A stretch of 64,000 nucleotides of DNA from Acidobacteriaceae bacterium (GTDB lineage Bacteria; Acidobacteriota; Terriglobia; Terriglobales; Acidobacteriaceae), in assembly GCA_003156805.1 (NCBI GenBank), contig PMHV01000018.1, positions 17,022 to 81,021 on the forward strand. The letters are read 5' to 3'. The position numbers were made by a program, and so were the translations under genes. Shown here piece after piece: positions 27,212-35,596 of the stretch; the first letter of the stretch is position 1; each line of letters opens with the position of its first letter. The notes below the pieces were generated by a model that saw only the letters and a list, made by a program, of their open reading frames with translations, did no database searches and was not told the DNA's origin.

Positions 27212-28414
27212 GTGAAGATCGCCATCGACATCCGGCGGATGACCGAGTTCGGCGTGGGCACTTATATCCGCAACGTGGTGCGGACGCTGGGACGGCTCGA
27301 CGGCGACAACCAATACCTTCTTGTGGGACCACCCGACAAGGTCAAGGAAATAGGACCTTTGCCGCCGAACTTCCGCACCGCTCCGCTGCCCAGTCCGGAG
27401 CGGTCGGTAAAAAGCTACCGCGAATTCCGCGCAGTGGTGAAGCGGTTCGAGTGCGATCTGGTTCACGTCCCCAATCTATTTTCGATCCCGCGGGCGCTGT
27501 CTTGTCCTTACGTGATGACAGTACACGACATGCTGGAGCATATGTCGAGAGCCCGCGAGCAGAGCGGCTTTTGGCGCTCACTGCACTTCCAGTTGACGCG
27601 ACGGGTTCTGAGCCAGGCGGCGCGAATTTTCGCAGTCTCGAATTTCACCAAGACCGAGATCGAGAAACTTTTTGGAATTCCCTCCGAACGCATTGACGTA
27701 GTTTACAACGCGATCGACGAGCGGTTTCTTCACGGGCACGCGAGTCCGGCCGATCGCGAACTGATTGCGAAGCGCTATCAAGTGACGTATCCGTTTCTCC
27801 TTTATGCGGGAAGCGTGAGCCCGCACAAGAATGTGGTCCGCATCATTGAGGCGTTTTCCGCGCTGAAAGCGGAACTGGAGAAGGACCAGGCGTTCCCGGA
27901 TTTGAAGCTCATTATCATTGGAGACGACCTGTCGGGCAATTTGGACTTGCGGCGGACCGTGATCCGGAGCGGCGTGCAGAACGACGTGCGCTTTCTGGGA
28001 TTTGTGCCGATTGAAGTGCTGCGCATTTTTTATGACGCGGCCAAGATTTTCGTTTTTCCGTCGCTGTATGAAGGGTTCGGATTGCCGCCTCTGGAGGCGA
28101 TGGCGCATGGAACGCCGGTGGTCACGTCCAACGTATCGTCACTGCCGGAAGTGGTGGGGAATGCGGCGGTGCTGGTGAACCCGGAAAATGTTTTCGAAAT
28201 CATGCGCGCTCTGCACCGGGTTCTGCTGGACCAGGTTTTGCGCGAGAAGATGAAGGAGCGCAGTTACCGGCAGGCCACGAAATTTTCCTGGGAGAAATCG
28301 GTGCGCCGCATGGTCGGCGCGTATCGCCAGGTTGCGGACGGGAATAGCGATCCGCTCTCTGGGCCGCCGCCATCTACGGAACAAGAGACCAAAGTGAGCA
28401 GCGGAGTCGCATAG
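27212..28414 (+). CDS. Glycosyltransferase, GT4 (group 1) family
   Basis: A 400-residue GT-B glycosyltransferase, probably using a nucleotide-sugar for polysaccharide or glycolipid assembly at the cytoplasmic membrane face. An N-terminal Rossmann lobe begins [10 protein letters not shown] and contains GVGTYIRNV. The C-terminal lobe holds [12 protein letters not shown] and the E-x7-E donor motif [16 protein letters not shown]. The start is GTG 27212. No sugar specificity can be read. Neighbours (glyA, a small DUF gene, pncB) give no pathway. Confidence 0.9.
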   Translation: MKIAIDIRRMTEFGVGTYIRNVVRTLGRLDGDNQYLLVGPPDKVKEIGPLPPNFRTAPLPSPERSVKSYREFRAVVKRFECDLVHVPNLFSIPRALSCPYVMTVHDMLEHMSRAREQSGFWRSLHFQLTRRVLSQAARIFAVSNFTKTEIEKLFGIPSERIDVVYNAIDERFLHGHASPADRELIAKRYQVTYPFLLYAGSVSPHKNVVRIIEAFSALKAELEKDQAFPDLKLIIIGDDLSGNLDLRRTVIRSGVQNDVRFLGFVPIEVLRIFYDAAKIFVFPSLYEGFGLPPLEAMAHGTPVVTSNVSSLPEVVGNAAVLVNPENVFEIMRALHRVLLDQVLREKMKERSYRQATKFSWEKSVRRMVGAYRQVADGNSDPLSGPPPSTEQETKVSSGVA

Positions 28415-28522
28415 TCAATCGCATACAGCCGCGTTTCGCCGTTTGCCGATCACGCCAGGCTTCCGCGCGCACTCCCATCTTCATCTCGCCACTTCTGGAT
28501 CGTCACTTCTGGCTACTCGGCG

Positions 28523-28696
28523 CTATTTCAGCAGGGCCTGGCCTGGCGAACCGACGGAGAACTTGTGCAGCTTGGCGGTAAGGCGGTCGCGGTCGGCGTC
28601 GGTCTTGGCGGCGGTCAGGCGCTTGCGCAGCTGGACGATCTTTTCGTTGCGAGTGCGGCGCCGGCGAATCTCGGGCCGACGGCTGGGTGCGGACAT
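28523..28696 (-). CDS. Small basic protein (DUF6800-like)
   Basis: A 57-residue protein beginning MSAPSRRPEIRRRRTRNEKI, very rich in Arg and Lys, followed by a short helical KLHKF segment. The pattern (R-P-E-I-R-R-R-R near the start, then a predicted helix) resembles the small DUF6800-type family common in Acidobacteria and Planctomycetes; function unknown, possibly nucleic-acid or ribosome contact. A good AGGAG lies 6 bases upstream of ATG 28696. It is transcribed towards the glycosyltransferase end. Confidence 0.7.
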   Translation of the reverse strand: MSAPSRRPEIRRRRTRNEKIVQLRKRLTAAKTDADRDRLTAKLHKFSVGSPGQALLK

Positions 28697-28756
28697 GAGT
28701 TGCTCCTGGAAAAAGACTGAAAAATAAGTATAGCACCGGTCTCCGGGAGCGATGGC

Positions 28757-30142
28757 TCACGCGACCAGCGGAGAGTTCGCGACTCCAGCCGTACCGAACA
28801 CGCGCCGATAGCGTTCGATTTCGGAGGGTGGACCGAGGGCCTTGGCGTAGTTGTCGGAGAGCTTGACCGCCGGCTGTCCCTCGACGGTGGAGACCTTGCA
28901 GATCAGGCTGATGGGATCGAAATCGCTGCCGCCGCTGGGATCGCAGCCGCGGAAATCGTTGGTGAGCAGAGTGCCCCAGCCTGCGCTGAAGCGAATGCGC
29001 CGGCCCGGAATCCACTTTTGCGGATCGAGGAAGTCGGCTGCGCTGCGAAAATCGCCAGTGCCCGTGCCGGCCTGAGGCGCTCCGCCAAAATAAGCGTGAA
29101 GGCCGAGGATGTCGTCAACGTCGAGTGCGTCGGAGGCGATGATGAGTTTTTCCTGGGGTTCGCGGCCGCGCGCTTTCAGCCACTCGATATATTCGTCGCC
29201 GGCAACATAGGGATTCTTGCTGTCGATGCGCTGGCCAGTCCAATCTGCGGCCCAGGCGGGTGCGCCTTCCAGAAATTGGGTGGTGCCGAAAGTATCAGGC
29301 AGCATGATGCGGAGTTCGCCTTCGTAAGTGTTCTGCCACAGTTCGAGCACGCGGTATTGAGAAGCTTTCAGGGCCTGGTCATCTGGAGCGAGCGCCGCGA
29401 GAGCCATGGGGATCTCGTGCGCATTGGTGCCAATCGCCTCAAGGTCGTGTTTGTGGGCGAGGAATGCGTTGGAGGTTCCGATAAAGCGGAGGCCCAGATT
29501 CGAAGCCATGGCGTCAACTACATATTCCTGCCACAAGAAGCTGTGGCGACGCCGGGTTCCGAAATCGGCGACGCTGAGCCCGGGAACACCGCGCAGGCGC
29601 TCGATCTTGCTCCACAGCTTGGTCTTCGCCCGGGCGTACAAGATGTCGAGACGAAACTCGCTCAGCCTCTTCAGATTGGCCCGGGTTCTGAGCTCGTCGA
29701 GAATGGAGAGTGCATAGAGTTCCCACATCGTGGTCTCGGTCCACAAGCCGTCGAAAGAAAGTTGGAACTGACCGTCCTTGACCGACAGAGCATAGTCCGA
29801 GAGTTTGAAATCCCGTTCCAGCCATTCCAGGAATGCGGGTTCAAAAATTCCGCGGCGCCCATAGAAAGTGTTGCCCGCCAGCCAGACCAGTTCAGATTTT
29901 CGAAAACGGAGTTTGCGGACGTGCTCCATCTGCGCGGTAAGATCCTGGACGGCAAACAGGTCCGCGAGACGCACCGACGAGGAGCGGTTGAAAAGCGAGA
30001 AGGACACGCGGGTTTTCGGAAAATGCTTCCAGACAAACTGCAGCATCAGAAGCTTGTAGAAATCTGTATCGAGCAACGAGCGGGTAACGGGGTCGAGTTC
30101 CCAGTTGTGATTGTGCGCCCGCTCAGCGAAGTTGACGATCAT
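28757..30142 (-). CDS. pncB: Nicotinate phosphoribosyltransferase
   Basis: Converts nicotinate plus PRPP to nicotinate mononucleotide in NAD salvage (Preiss-Handler pathway), cytoplasmic. The 461-residue protein shows SLLDTDFYKLLM at the start, FGTRRRHS, and GTNAHEIPMA with the catalytic, autophosphorylated His at 242, then a phosphate-binding loop region ending in FSAGWGTLLTND. Motifs and length match the PncB family rather than nicotinamide or quinolinate enzymes. It is a single gene. Confidence 0.95.
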   Translation of the reverse strand: MIVNFAERAHNHNWELDPVTRSLLDTDFYKLLMLQFVWKHFPKTRVSFSLFNRSSSVRLADLFAVQDLTAQMEHVRKLRFRKSELVWLAGNTFYGRRGIFEPAFLEWLERDFKLSDYALSVKDGQFQLSFDGLWTETTMWELYALSILDELRTRANLKRLSEFRLDILYARAKTKLWSKIERLRGVPGLSVADFGTRRRHSFLWQEYVVDAMASNLGLRFIGTSNAFLAHKHDLEAIGTNAHEIPMALAALAPDDQALKASQYRVLELWQNTYEGELRIMLPDTFGTTQFLEGAPAWAADWTGQRIDSKNPYVAGDEYIEWLKARGREPQEKLIIASDALDVDDILGLHAYFGGAPQAGTGTGDFRSAADFLDPQKWIPGRRIRFSAGWGTLLTNDFRGCDPSGGSDFDPISLICKVSTVEGQPAVKLSDNYAKALGPPSEIERYRRVFGTAGVANSPLVA

Positions 30143-30245
30143 CGGGCGGATCGTGTCTTTCGAATCAGCAGTCGGAGGAGGGAGCCGAATTCGGGCGATC
30201 GCGTTGCAGGCACGTAGTTATTGAAACGGAGACGGCGGGAACTGT

Positions 30246-30301
30246 CAATGATCTGCAATCAATGATCGGCAATCAATGATCGGCGATCAATGGTCGGCGA
30301 T
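30246..30301. repeat. Four-copy 14-bp tandem array (alternating 7-mers)
   Basis: Four consecutive 14-base units of the form CAATGATCKGCRAT (last copy CAATGGTCGGCGAT). Each unit is two 7-mers, CAATGAT and CGGCAAT. The last base coincides with the end of the stop codon of the Moco-fold gene (minus strand). It belongs to the class of short arrays seen at several places in the window. Confidence 0.85.
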
Positions 30302-30789
30302 CACTTGAGGACAGCAATTTTCAAGTCGGTAACCTGGCGGACCCATCGCGCCAGCCTTTTATCGCCCGGCGCCACGATGCGGAACGGGCCTTCCTTCGTG
30401 TCCAGCGGCTTGCCGTCCCGCTTGTCTGCGAGGATGATGTCGCGTACGGCAAATGCAGGATCAACCTCCGCGAGGGCAAAGACCACGCTGTAACCGTCGG
30501 CTGCCCCTACCAGAAGCACCTCAGTCATTCGCAATCCATGAAGGGTTTCACCCAGTTGAATGCCCGCGGCCGAAAGCAGAGCGGACAATGAAACTCCATC
30601 AAACCGAGCGTCGGAGTCATGATCGCGCACTTTCATCGTTATGTGCGGCGAGTTCGCAATCTGTGTCGCAGTGAGGGTGGTGGAGTGACCTTCCGTGTCG
30701 ATTATCTGCAGTGTTTGTGCCGACAGTCCGGGAACGAAGATCAGGAAACGGCAAACTATGGAGATCAGCAGACAGCGTCGTTGAGACAT
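30301..30789 (-). CDS. Secreted molybdopterin-oxidoreductase-fold protein
   Basis: A 162-residue exported protein: ATG 30789 (GGGAGGA 6 bases upstream), then a signal-like segment ending LSAQ, then a compact domain similar to the Moco-binding SUOX fold (FDGVSLSALLSAAGI; VGAADGYSVVFALAEVDP; PFRIVAPGDKRLARWVRQV). It is about half the length of true sulfite-oxidase-type subunits and lacks a clear cofactor-binding Cys, so it may be a binding or scaffold relative. An upstream in-frame start at 30900 would bury the signal and is unlikely. Confidence 0.75.
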   Translation of the reverse strand: MSQRRCLLISIVCRFLIFVPGLSAQTLQIIDTEGHSTTLTATQIANSPHITMKVRDHDSDARFDGVSLSALLSAAGIQLGETLHGLRMTEVLLVGAADGYSVVFALAEVDPAFAVRDIILADKRDGKPLDTKEGPFRIVAPGDKRLARWVRQVTDLKIAVLK

Positions 30790-30866
30790 TCGGTCCTCCC
30801 GAAAATTGCCCCGCGATGAAGGTGTGAGGGCTACCCAATCAGCGATTCCTCTGGGCTGCGCATCGA

Positions 30867-31163
30867 TCACTTGGCCGCGTTTCCCTCGGTAAGAATACAA
30901 CGATAGTCTCCCCCCTGGAAGCGGTGCTCACATGCGGCCTGATAGGCTGGACTGTGATACCAAGCTTTGGCCTCTTCGTAGCTGGAGAACTCGAGGATGA
31001 TGATGTCCTCGATAGCGGCCCCTTCCAGCACTTCATGACGGCCGTGAATGGCGCGAAAAATAACCGGGTATTGCTGAAAACTGGCCGGGGCCAGACGTTT
31101 GTACTGTTCCAACTGGGCTGGGTTGCGAGTCTTTTCACGGGTAACGACAACGTAAGCGGCCAT
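30867..31163 (-). CDS. DUF1330 domain protein
   Basis: A 98-residue dimeric alpha/beta-barrel-like protein. MAAYVVVTREKTRNPAQLEQY opens the domain, and EGAAIEDIIILEFSSYEEAK followed by AWYHSPAYQ is the signature DUF1330 segment. The family is functionally undefined and probably binds or modifies a small molecule in the cytoplasm. It lies just downstream of, and on the same strand as, the polytopic membrane gene; the gap is 32 bases. Confidence 0.88.
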   Translation of the reverse strand: MAAYVVVTREKTRNPAQLEQYKRLAPASFQQYPVIFRAIHGRHEVLEGAAIEDIIILEFSSYEEAKAWYHSPAYQAACEHRFQGGDYRCILTEGNAAK

Positions 31164-31195
31164 TTTGCTTCTCCTTTGCGAACCTAAAATCGCAG

Positions 31196-32167
31196 CTAAC
31201 CAACATCCGCCGCGGTTCGCCGACCGGCAATTACAAGCAGAACAATCAAAGAAGCGGCAAATACGGCGTTGCCAATCCTGTCTACTCGCCCACCACTACC
31301 AACCGCCGGATTCTGTATAAAGGCGTGCCACGCATATGCCAGTGCGGCACCGCCGGCCAGCGCCAGCCGATGCTGTCTGCCCCAACCTGCACGGTGGGAC
31401 AACATTAAAACGGTTGCAATTACGGCAAAATCAAGAACCAGATACGCAACTACAGCCCGCCAGCCCCACGCCTTCGGGATCAACAAAAAAACTGAACCCG
31501 CCGCCAGCGCTCCGGCGCCGACCAGCCACCGGCTGGGAATCCATCCGGGCGCGCGCACGGCCAGTCTCGTTGGCAGCCAAAACGCTGCAACGACTATTAC
31601 GGCGCACACAATGGCAGCCACCGCAAACTGCGGGATCGACGCCACAAAACCGTCCTGCTTTATCTCAAACGCCGTCGACGCTGCGGCGGCGAGAGCAAAC
31701 AATACACCGGTCACTACCAGCCCGATCCGTCCCAGCCAGGGGGTGGTCGCGCGGTCCGGCACCAGCGCTTCCACCAGCCCGATCGAGACCGAGATACTCC
31801 AAACCGTGTGCAAGGTGAGCACAAATATGGTCCACCAAATGCCGATACCCAGAGCAGGAATGTATGCGGGGTCAAGAAGGTGCAAGTTTAAGTGCAGGTA
31901 ATTCGGATTGAACAGAGTCTGGGTGGTGAATGCCTCCTCGAAGATGGCATAGGCAAATGCCAGGACGAAAATGCTCGGCCAGCCTTTACCAGTGCGTCGC
32001 ACAGCCTCACGGATGAGCAATGCGCCGCCGCCATACAGGGGCGCCAAAATCACCAGCGTGCCGACCAGATTGATGGGCAGGTCGCCGAGCAGAAACTCCG
32101 CAACCAGAGGAGCAATGAAAAATAATCCAATCGCCGGCGCCGCGCGCCTTACCCAAGGCTTGGCCAC
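31196..32167 (-). CDS. Polytopic membrane protein of unknown function
   Basis: A 323-residue protein with about nine hydrophobic segments spread over the full length and short charged loops. A YAIFEEAFTT segment at about residues 73-82 carries an EE pair inside or beside a membrane helix. That recalls CPBP-type intramembrane metalloproteases, but I do not see their other His motifs, so I leave it unassigned. It may be co-transcribed with the DUF1330 gene. It starts at the ATG 76 bases from the 3' end of rnpB. Confidence 0.65.
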   Translation of the reverse strand: MAKPWVRRAAPAIGLFFIAPLVAEFLLGDLPINLVGTLVILAPLYGGGALLIREAVRRTGKGWPSIFVLAFAYAIFEEAFTTQTLFNPNYLHLNLHLLDPAYIPALGIGIWWTIFVLTLHTVWSISVSIGLVEALVPDRATTPWLGRIGLVVTGVLFALAAAASTAFEIKQDGFVASIPQFAVAAIVCAVIVVAAFWLPTRLAVRAPGWIPSRWLVGAGALAAGSVFLLIPKAWGWRAVVAYLVLDFAVIATVLMLSHRAGWGRQHRLALAGGAALAYAWHAFIQNPAVGSGGRVDRIGNAVFAASLIVLLVIAGRRTAADVG

Positions 32168-32243
32168 GGCGTAATCTTAGCAGGGTGCTGAAAGAGCTGG
32201 GAACAGCCTCGTTGCAGAAGTCTTTCAAAACAAAATCAAAAAT

Positions 32244-32686
32244 GGCAGCCGGACCTGTAAGCCGAATTCTGTCCGCCGGATTGCTCCGGTGGGACGGCCA
32301 TTCCTCTGGGCCGCGCATCGCTGCGCGGCTCTAGCGACCTACCCGGAGGTTGGACGCACCGAGCCGGCACGTGCCCGAAACCGAGGTTTCGGGCTCCCTC
32401 CCTATTTGGTCTTGCTCCGTGTGGGGTTTGCCCTGCCCGCCACATTACTGGGGCGGCGGTGCGCTCTTACCGCACCTTTTCACCCTTACCTCGCCGCCGT
32501 TGTCATTACTCGCGCCGATTCCGAGGAATCACAACGGCGGCAGGGCGGTATGTTTTCTGTGGCACTTTCCGTCGACCGGGCTTGAACCCGGCCTCCCGGA
32601 CGTTATCCGGCACACTGCTCTGCGGAGTTCGGACTTTCCTCCCGCAACCTCCGAAGAGGTGCGAGCGGCCGTCCGGTCCGGCTGCC
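32244..32686 (-). ncRNA. rnpB: RNase P RNA (bacterial class A)
   Basis: The catalytic RNA that trims tRNA 5' ends. Read on the minus strand it has the invariant GAGGAAAGTCCGAAC near the 5' end, ACAGAA, GGTAAGGGTGAAAAGG, AGACCAAATAGGG, and AGAGGAATGGCC/ACAGAATTCGGCTTAC near the 3' end. The ends were set by the P1 pairing GGCAGCCGGACC with GGTCCGGCTGCC, giving about 443 nt. A T-rich run (ATTTTTGATTTTG) follows the 3' end. Confidence 0.97.
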
Positions 32687-32695
32687 AACTTGTTC

Positions 32696-32701
32696 ATTAT
32701 A
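32696..32701 (-). promoter_or_regulatory. -10 box of the RNase P RNA promoter
   Basis: TATAAT on the minus strand, 9 bases before the predicted RNA 5' end. No good -35 consensus is visible at 16-18 bases upstream. Confidence 0.65.
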
Positions 32702-32729
32702 TGCGACGGCCTCACGCTGCGGGGTATCG

Positions 32730-32757
32730 GGTCTTAGGTCTTGGGTGTTAGGCTTGC
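32730..32757. repeat. Degenerate 7-bp tandem array
   Basis: Four 7-base units (GGTCTTA, GGTCTTG, GGTGTTA, GGCTTGC) just upstream of the RNase P RNA promoter. A reverse-complement relative of the TGTTAGG unit (CCTAACA) occurs at 34222-34228. Confidence 0.75.
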
Positions 32758-32893
32758 AGGCCGGTAGAGCTTTCAGCGAGGGTCGATTGGGCTGATAGAC
32801 TTGTAGCGGCAAGACCAAAAAATCCTGGGGACTAGATCCGAAGACCTTACACCAAGACCCCTTTGTACACCAGAGACAGGAGTCCGTGACGCT

Positions 32894-34153
32894 ATGCGCA
32901 AATGGTTTCTTCTCTCCTGCCTACTCTGCTTGCTTCCGGCGTCCGCTCAGCAAAACAACTCGCTTGCAGTAACCCACGTAACCGTCATCGACTGCACGGG
33001 CGCTCCACCTAGGCCGAATTCAACGGTTGTGATCGCCAGCGGCCATATCACCGCCGTCGGACCGAGCGACAGGGTCTCAATTCCGGCTGGTGCTCACGTA
33101 GTCGATGGGAGCGGTAAGTTTCTGATCCCGGGACTCTGGGACATGCACGGTCACCTGACCGATGCGACGGAAGACGCTTTCCCATTGTTGATCATGAACG
33201 GCGTCACTGGCGTGCGCGATATGGGTGGAGATCTCGCTCAAATCGACGGCTGGCGTTCGGAGATTGAAAAGGGTACGCGCATTGGGCCTTACATTATCCG
33301 CGCCGGTCCTTTCGTGGACGGCCCCAAAGAAGGAGTGACGAACCGGCTCACTGTACGTACGCCTGAAGAGGCGCGGCGGGCGGTTCACGACCTTAAGGTG
33401 AAGGGTGTGGATTTTATCAAGGTCCACAATGCGCTTCCGCCCGATGCGTTCTTTGCGCTGATGGATGAGGCTCGGAAAGAACACATACCTGTTGCCGTTC
33501 ACTTGCCCCAGGGCGTGAGCTCCGCCGAAGCATCAGACGCCGGAGTCGCGAGTCTTGAACATGTTGAAACCGTGAATGAGAGCGCCCTCTGGCGGAAGGG
33601 TGCAACTGCCAAAACGGTCGAACAAGCCGTAGATGAAAATCTGGGTCCGGCGGGGCAGCAACTGTTTGAGCGTTTCGCCAGGAACGGTACTTGGTTTGTG
33701 CCGACTCTTGTTGCCTATGAGCGCGGATTCGTGCTTTGGAGTAACGATCCGGCATCGCTGGGACCGCGACTGGATGTGGAGAGAAAGCAAATGGAACTGG
33801 TTGCGATGATGCACAAAGCCGGCGTTCAAATCATGGCAGGGTCGGACTTCTCCGACTGGGGCATGGTGCCGGGCATCGATCTGCACAATGAGTTGGCACT
33901 GCTCGTGGAATGTGGCTTCACTCCCCTCGAGGCGTTGCAGGCCGCTACGCTGAACCCGGCGAAGTTCCTGGGCAAGACAGAGACCTTCGGAACGATACAG
34001 GTGGGGCGCGTGGCCGACCTGGTACTGCTAGACATGAACCCGCTCGAAGATATCAGCCACACCCGGAAGATCAACGCAGTCGTGCTTGGTGGGAAGTTCT
34101 ACCCGCTTGCATCGATCAGAGCGCAGGCGCTGCAAAATGCAGGTAAGCCATGA
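32894..34153 (+). CDS. Secreted metal-dependent amidohydrolase
   Basis: A 419-residue exported hydrolase of the amidohydrolase superfamily (imidazolonepropionase-like / Xaa-Pro dipeptidase-like group). Signal peptide 1-18 (LLCLLPASAQ). Metal-site residues are visible in order: HGH (H85, H87), Lys176 in DFIKVHN (probable carboxylated Lys), H203 in AVHLPQG, H223 in SLEHVE, and D318 in AGSDFSDW. The C-terminal beta domain carries ADLVLLDMNP. AGGAG lies 10 bases upstream of the ATG. Substrate unknown; likely peptide- or cyclic-amide-like in the periplasm. Confidence 0.9.
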   Translation: MRKWFLLSCLLCLLPASAQQNNSLAVTHVTVIDCTGAPPRPNSTVVIASGHITAVGPSDRVSIPAGAHVVDGSGKFLIPGLWDMHGHLTDATEDAFPLLIMNGVTGVRDMGGDLAQIDGWRSEIEKGTRIGPYIIRAGPFVDGPKEGVTNRLTVRTPEEARRAVHDLKVKGVDFIKVHNALPPDAFFALMDEARKEHIPVAVHLPQGVSSAEASDAGVASLEHVETVNESALWRKGATAKTVEQAVDENLGPAGQQLFERFARNGTWFVPTLVAYERGFVLWSNDPASLGPRLDVERKQMELVAMMHKAGVQIMAGSDFSDWGMVPGIDLHNELALLVECGFTPLEALQAATLNPAKFLGKTETFGTIQVGRVADLVLLDMNPLEDISHTRKINAVVLGGKFYPLASIRAQALQNAGKP

Positions 34154-34207
34154 TCATGGTGCCCGTTGGACTGGTAGACTTGTGATTGGAAGTTTAGACT
34201 GCTTGAA

Positions 34208-34242
34208 CTTAAGACCTAGGGCCTAACACCCAAAGATCCTAA
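34208..34242. repeat. Degenerate 7-bp tandem array before a MacB-type permease
   Basis: Five 7-base units (CTTAAGA, CCTAGGG, CCTAACA, CCCAAAG, ATCCTAA) ending 11 bases before the permease ATG. It is roughly the reverse complement of the array at 32730. Confidence 0.65.
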
Positions 34243-34253
34243 AAGCCCGCGCC

Positions 34254-35483
34254 ATGAATATCGCCGAAGCCATCCGAATCGCCTTCCAGTCACTGTGGGC
34301 GAACAAGCTGCGCTCGGTGCTGACGCTGCTCGGCGTGGTGATTGGAGTGGCGGCGGTGATTGCCGTGGTCACGTTTGTCTCGGGCATCAACGATTATGTG
34401 GCGCAGAAGATTTTCAATCTGGGTGCGGATGTTTTCATCATTTCAAAAATGTCCGCTGTCGAGACCAATGTGGAACACTTCCTGGCGGCCGAAAAACGCA
34501 AGAACTTAATCATGGAGGATTATGAAGCAGTGCGGGAAGACTGCCGGCACTGCGAACAGGTGGGAGCGATACAGAGCGGCAGCGGCAAGGTAAAAAATGG
34601 CGAGCAGTCGATCAGCGATACGACCATTCAGGGCATTACGCCGTCCATGGCGGAAATCCTGGACACGGACCTGACCTCCGGGCGCATGCTGAACGAAACT
34701 GACTTGAACAGCCGGTCTGCCGTAGCCGTGGTGGGCACCGATATTGTGGAGCATCTGCTGGCGGGCGCCGACCCGCTGGGCAAGGAGATTCACATCGACG
34801 GCCAGCCGTTTCAGGTGATCGGCGTGGGCAAGAAGAAGGGTAAGACATTGGGGCAGAGCGCCGACAACTATGCGCTGATTCCCATCACCGTGTACCTGAA
34901 GCAGTACGGAGCCCACAACAGCAGCATCGGTATCTGGGGCAAGGCGCTGGCCACCGGAGTCCCGCTGGACGAGGCCATGGATGAAGCTCGCGTGGCTTTG
35001 CGCTCGCAGCGCCATGACCGCCCAGGCGAAGACGACAGTTTCGAAATTGAAACCAATGCCAGCCTGCTCGGCATCTGGTCCGGCCTGAGCAATACGTTTT
35101 TTATGGCTACGATCGGGATCGCCGGCGTCTCGCTGGTGGTCGGCGGCATTGTGATCATGAACATTATGCTGGTCTCGGTGACCGAGCGCACGCGCGAGAT
35201 CGGCATTCGGAAGGCTCTGGGGGCGCGGCGCGAGGATGTGTTGCTTCAGTTTCTGATCGAGTCGGTTGCCCTGGCACTCACCGGCGGCGCCTTGGGCGTG
35301 TTGCTGGGAGTAGCGGTCGCCTTCGCAGTTACAGCACTGATCGGAATGCCCTCGTCGATCAAGCTCTGGGCGGTGGCGGCCGGACTGATGGTGTCGGCGA
35401 GCGTGGGAGTGTTCTTCGGAGTCTATCCCGCGCGAAAAGCGGCGCAGCTCGATCCGATTGTGGCCTTGCGGTTCGAGACGTAA
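34254..35483 (+). CDS. MacB/FtsX-type ABC transporter permease
   Basis: A 409-residue permease of the MacB (type VII ABC) fold: one TM helix near the N-terminus (MNIAEAIRIAFQSLWANKLR; TM at about 18-40), a large periplasmic MacB_PCD domain (about 45-260), then three C-terminal FtsX TM helices (about 280-400) with [20 protein letters not shown]. No ATP-binding domain is present. The related permease follows 113 bases on. MacB-type proteins couple ATP hydrolysis to periplasmic movement; no ATPase or adaptor is adjacent here. Confidence 0.92.
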   Translation: MNIAEAIRIAFQSLWANKLRSVLTLLGVVIGVAAVIAVVTFVSGINDYVAQKIFNLGADVFIISKMSAVETNVEHFLAAEKRKNLIMEDYEAVREDCRHCEQVGAIQSGSGKVKNGEQSISDTTIQGITPSMAEILDTDLTSGRMLNETDLNSRSAVAVVGTDIVEHLLAGADPLGKEIHIDGQPFQVIGVGKKKGKTLGQSADNYALIPITVYLKQYGAHNSSIGIWGKALATGVPLDEAMDEARVALRSQRHDRPGEDDSFEIETNASLLGIWSGLSNTFFMATIGIAGVSLVVGGIVIMNIMLVSVTERTREIGIRKALGARREDVLLQFLIESVALALTGGALGVLLGVAVAFAVTALIGMPSSIKLWAVAAGLMVSASVGVFFGVYPARKAAQLDPIVALRFET

Positions 35484-35490
35484 GAAGAAT

Positions 35491-35587
35491 TTGTAATCTT
35501 GTAATCGGGTAATTTTGTAATTCGAAAACCTCAGCGCTACTCCGACGTTGCGGTTAAATTACCAAGTTACAAGGTTACCGGATTACT
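35491..35587. repeat. Two opposed 8-bp tandem arrays forming an inverted pair
   Basis: 35491-35522: four 8-base units (TTGTAATC twice, GGGTAATT, TTGTAATT). 35556-35587: four 8-base units of the opposite sense (AAATTACC, AAGTTACA, AGGTTACC, GGATTACT). A 33-base spacer separates them. The two arms could fold on each other as an imperfect hairpin between two permease genes. Confidence 0.8.
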
Positions 35588-35596
35588 AAATCCTGC

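Noticed and set aside
29018-30217. Plus-strand open frame of 399 codons antisense to pncB
   Set aside because: The minus-strand PncB motifs are unambiguous; the plus frame shows no recognisable family.
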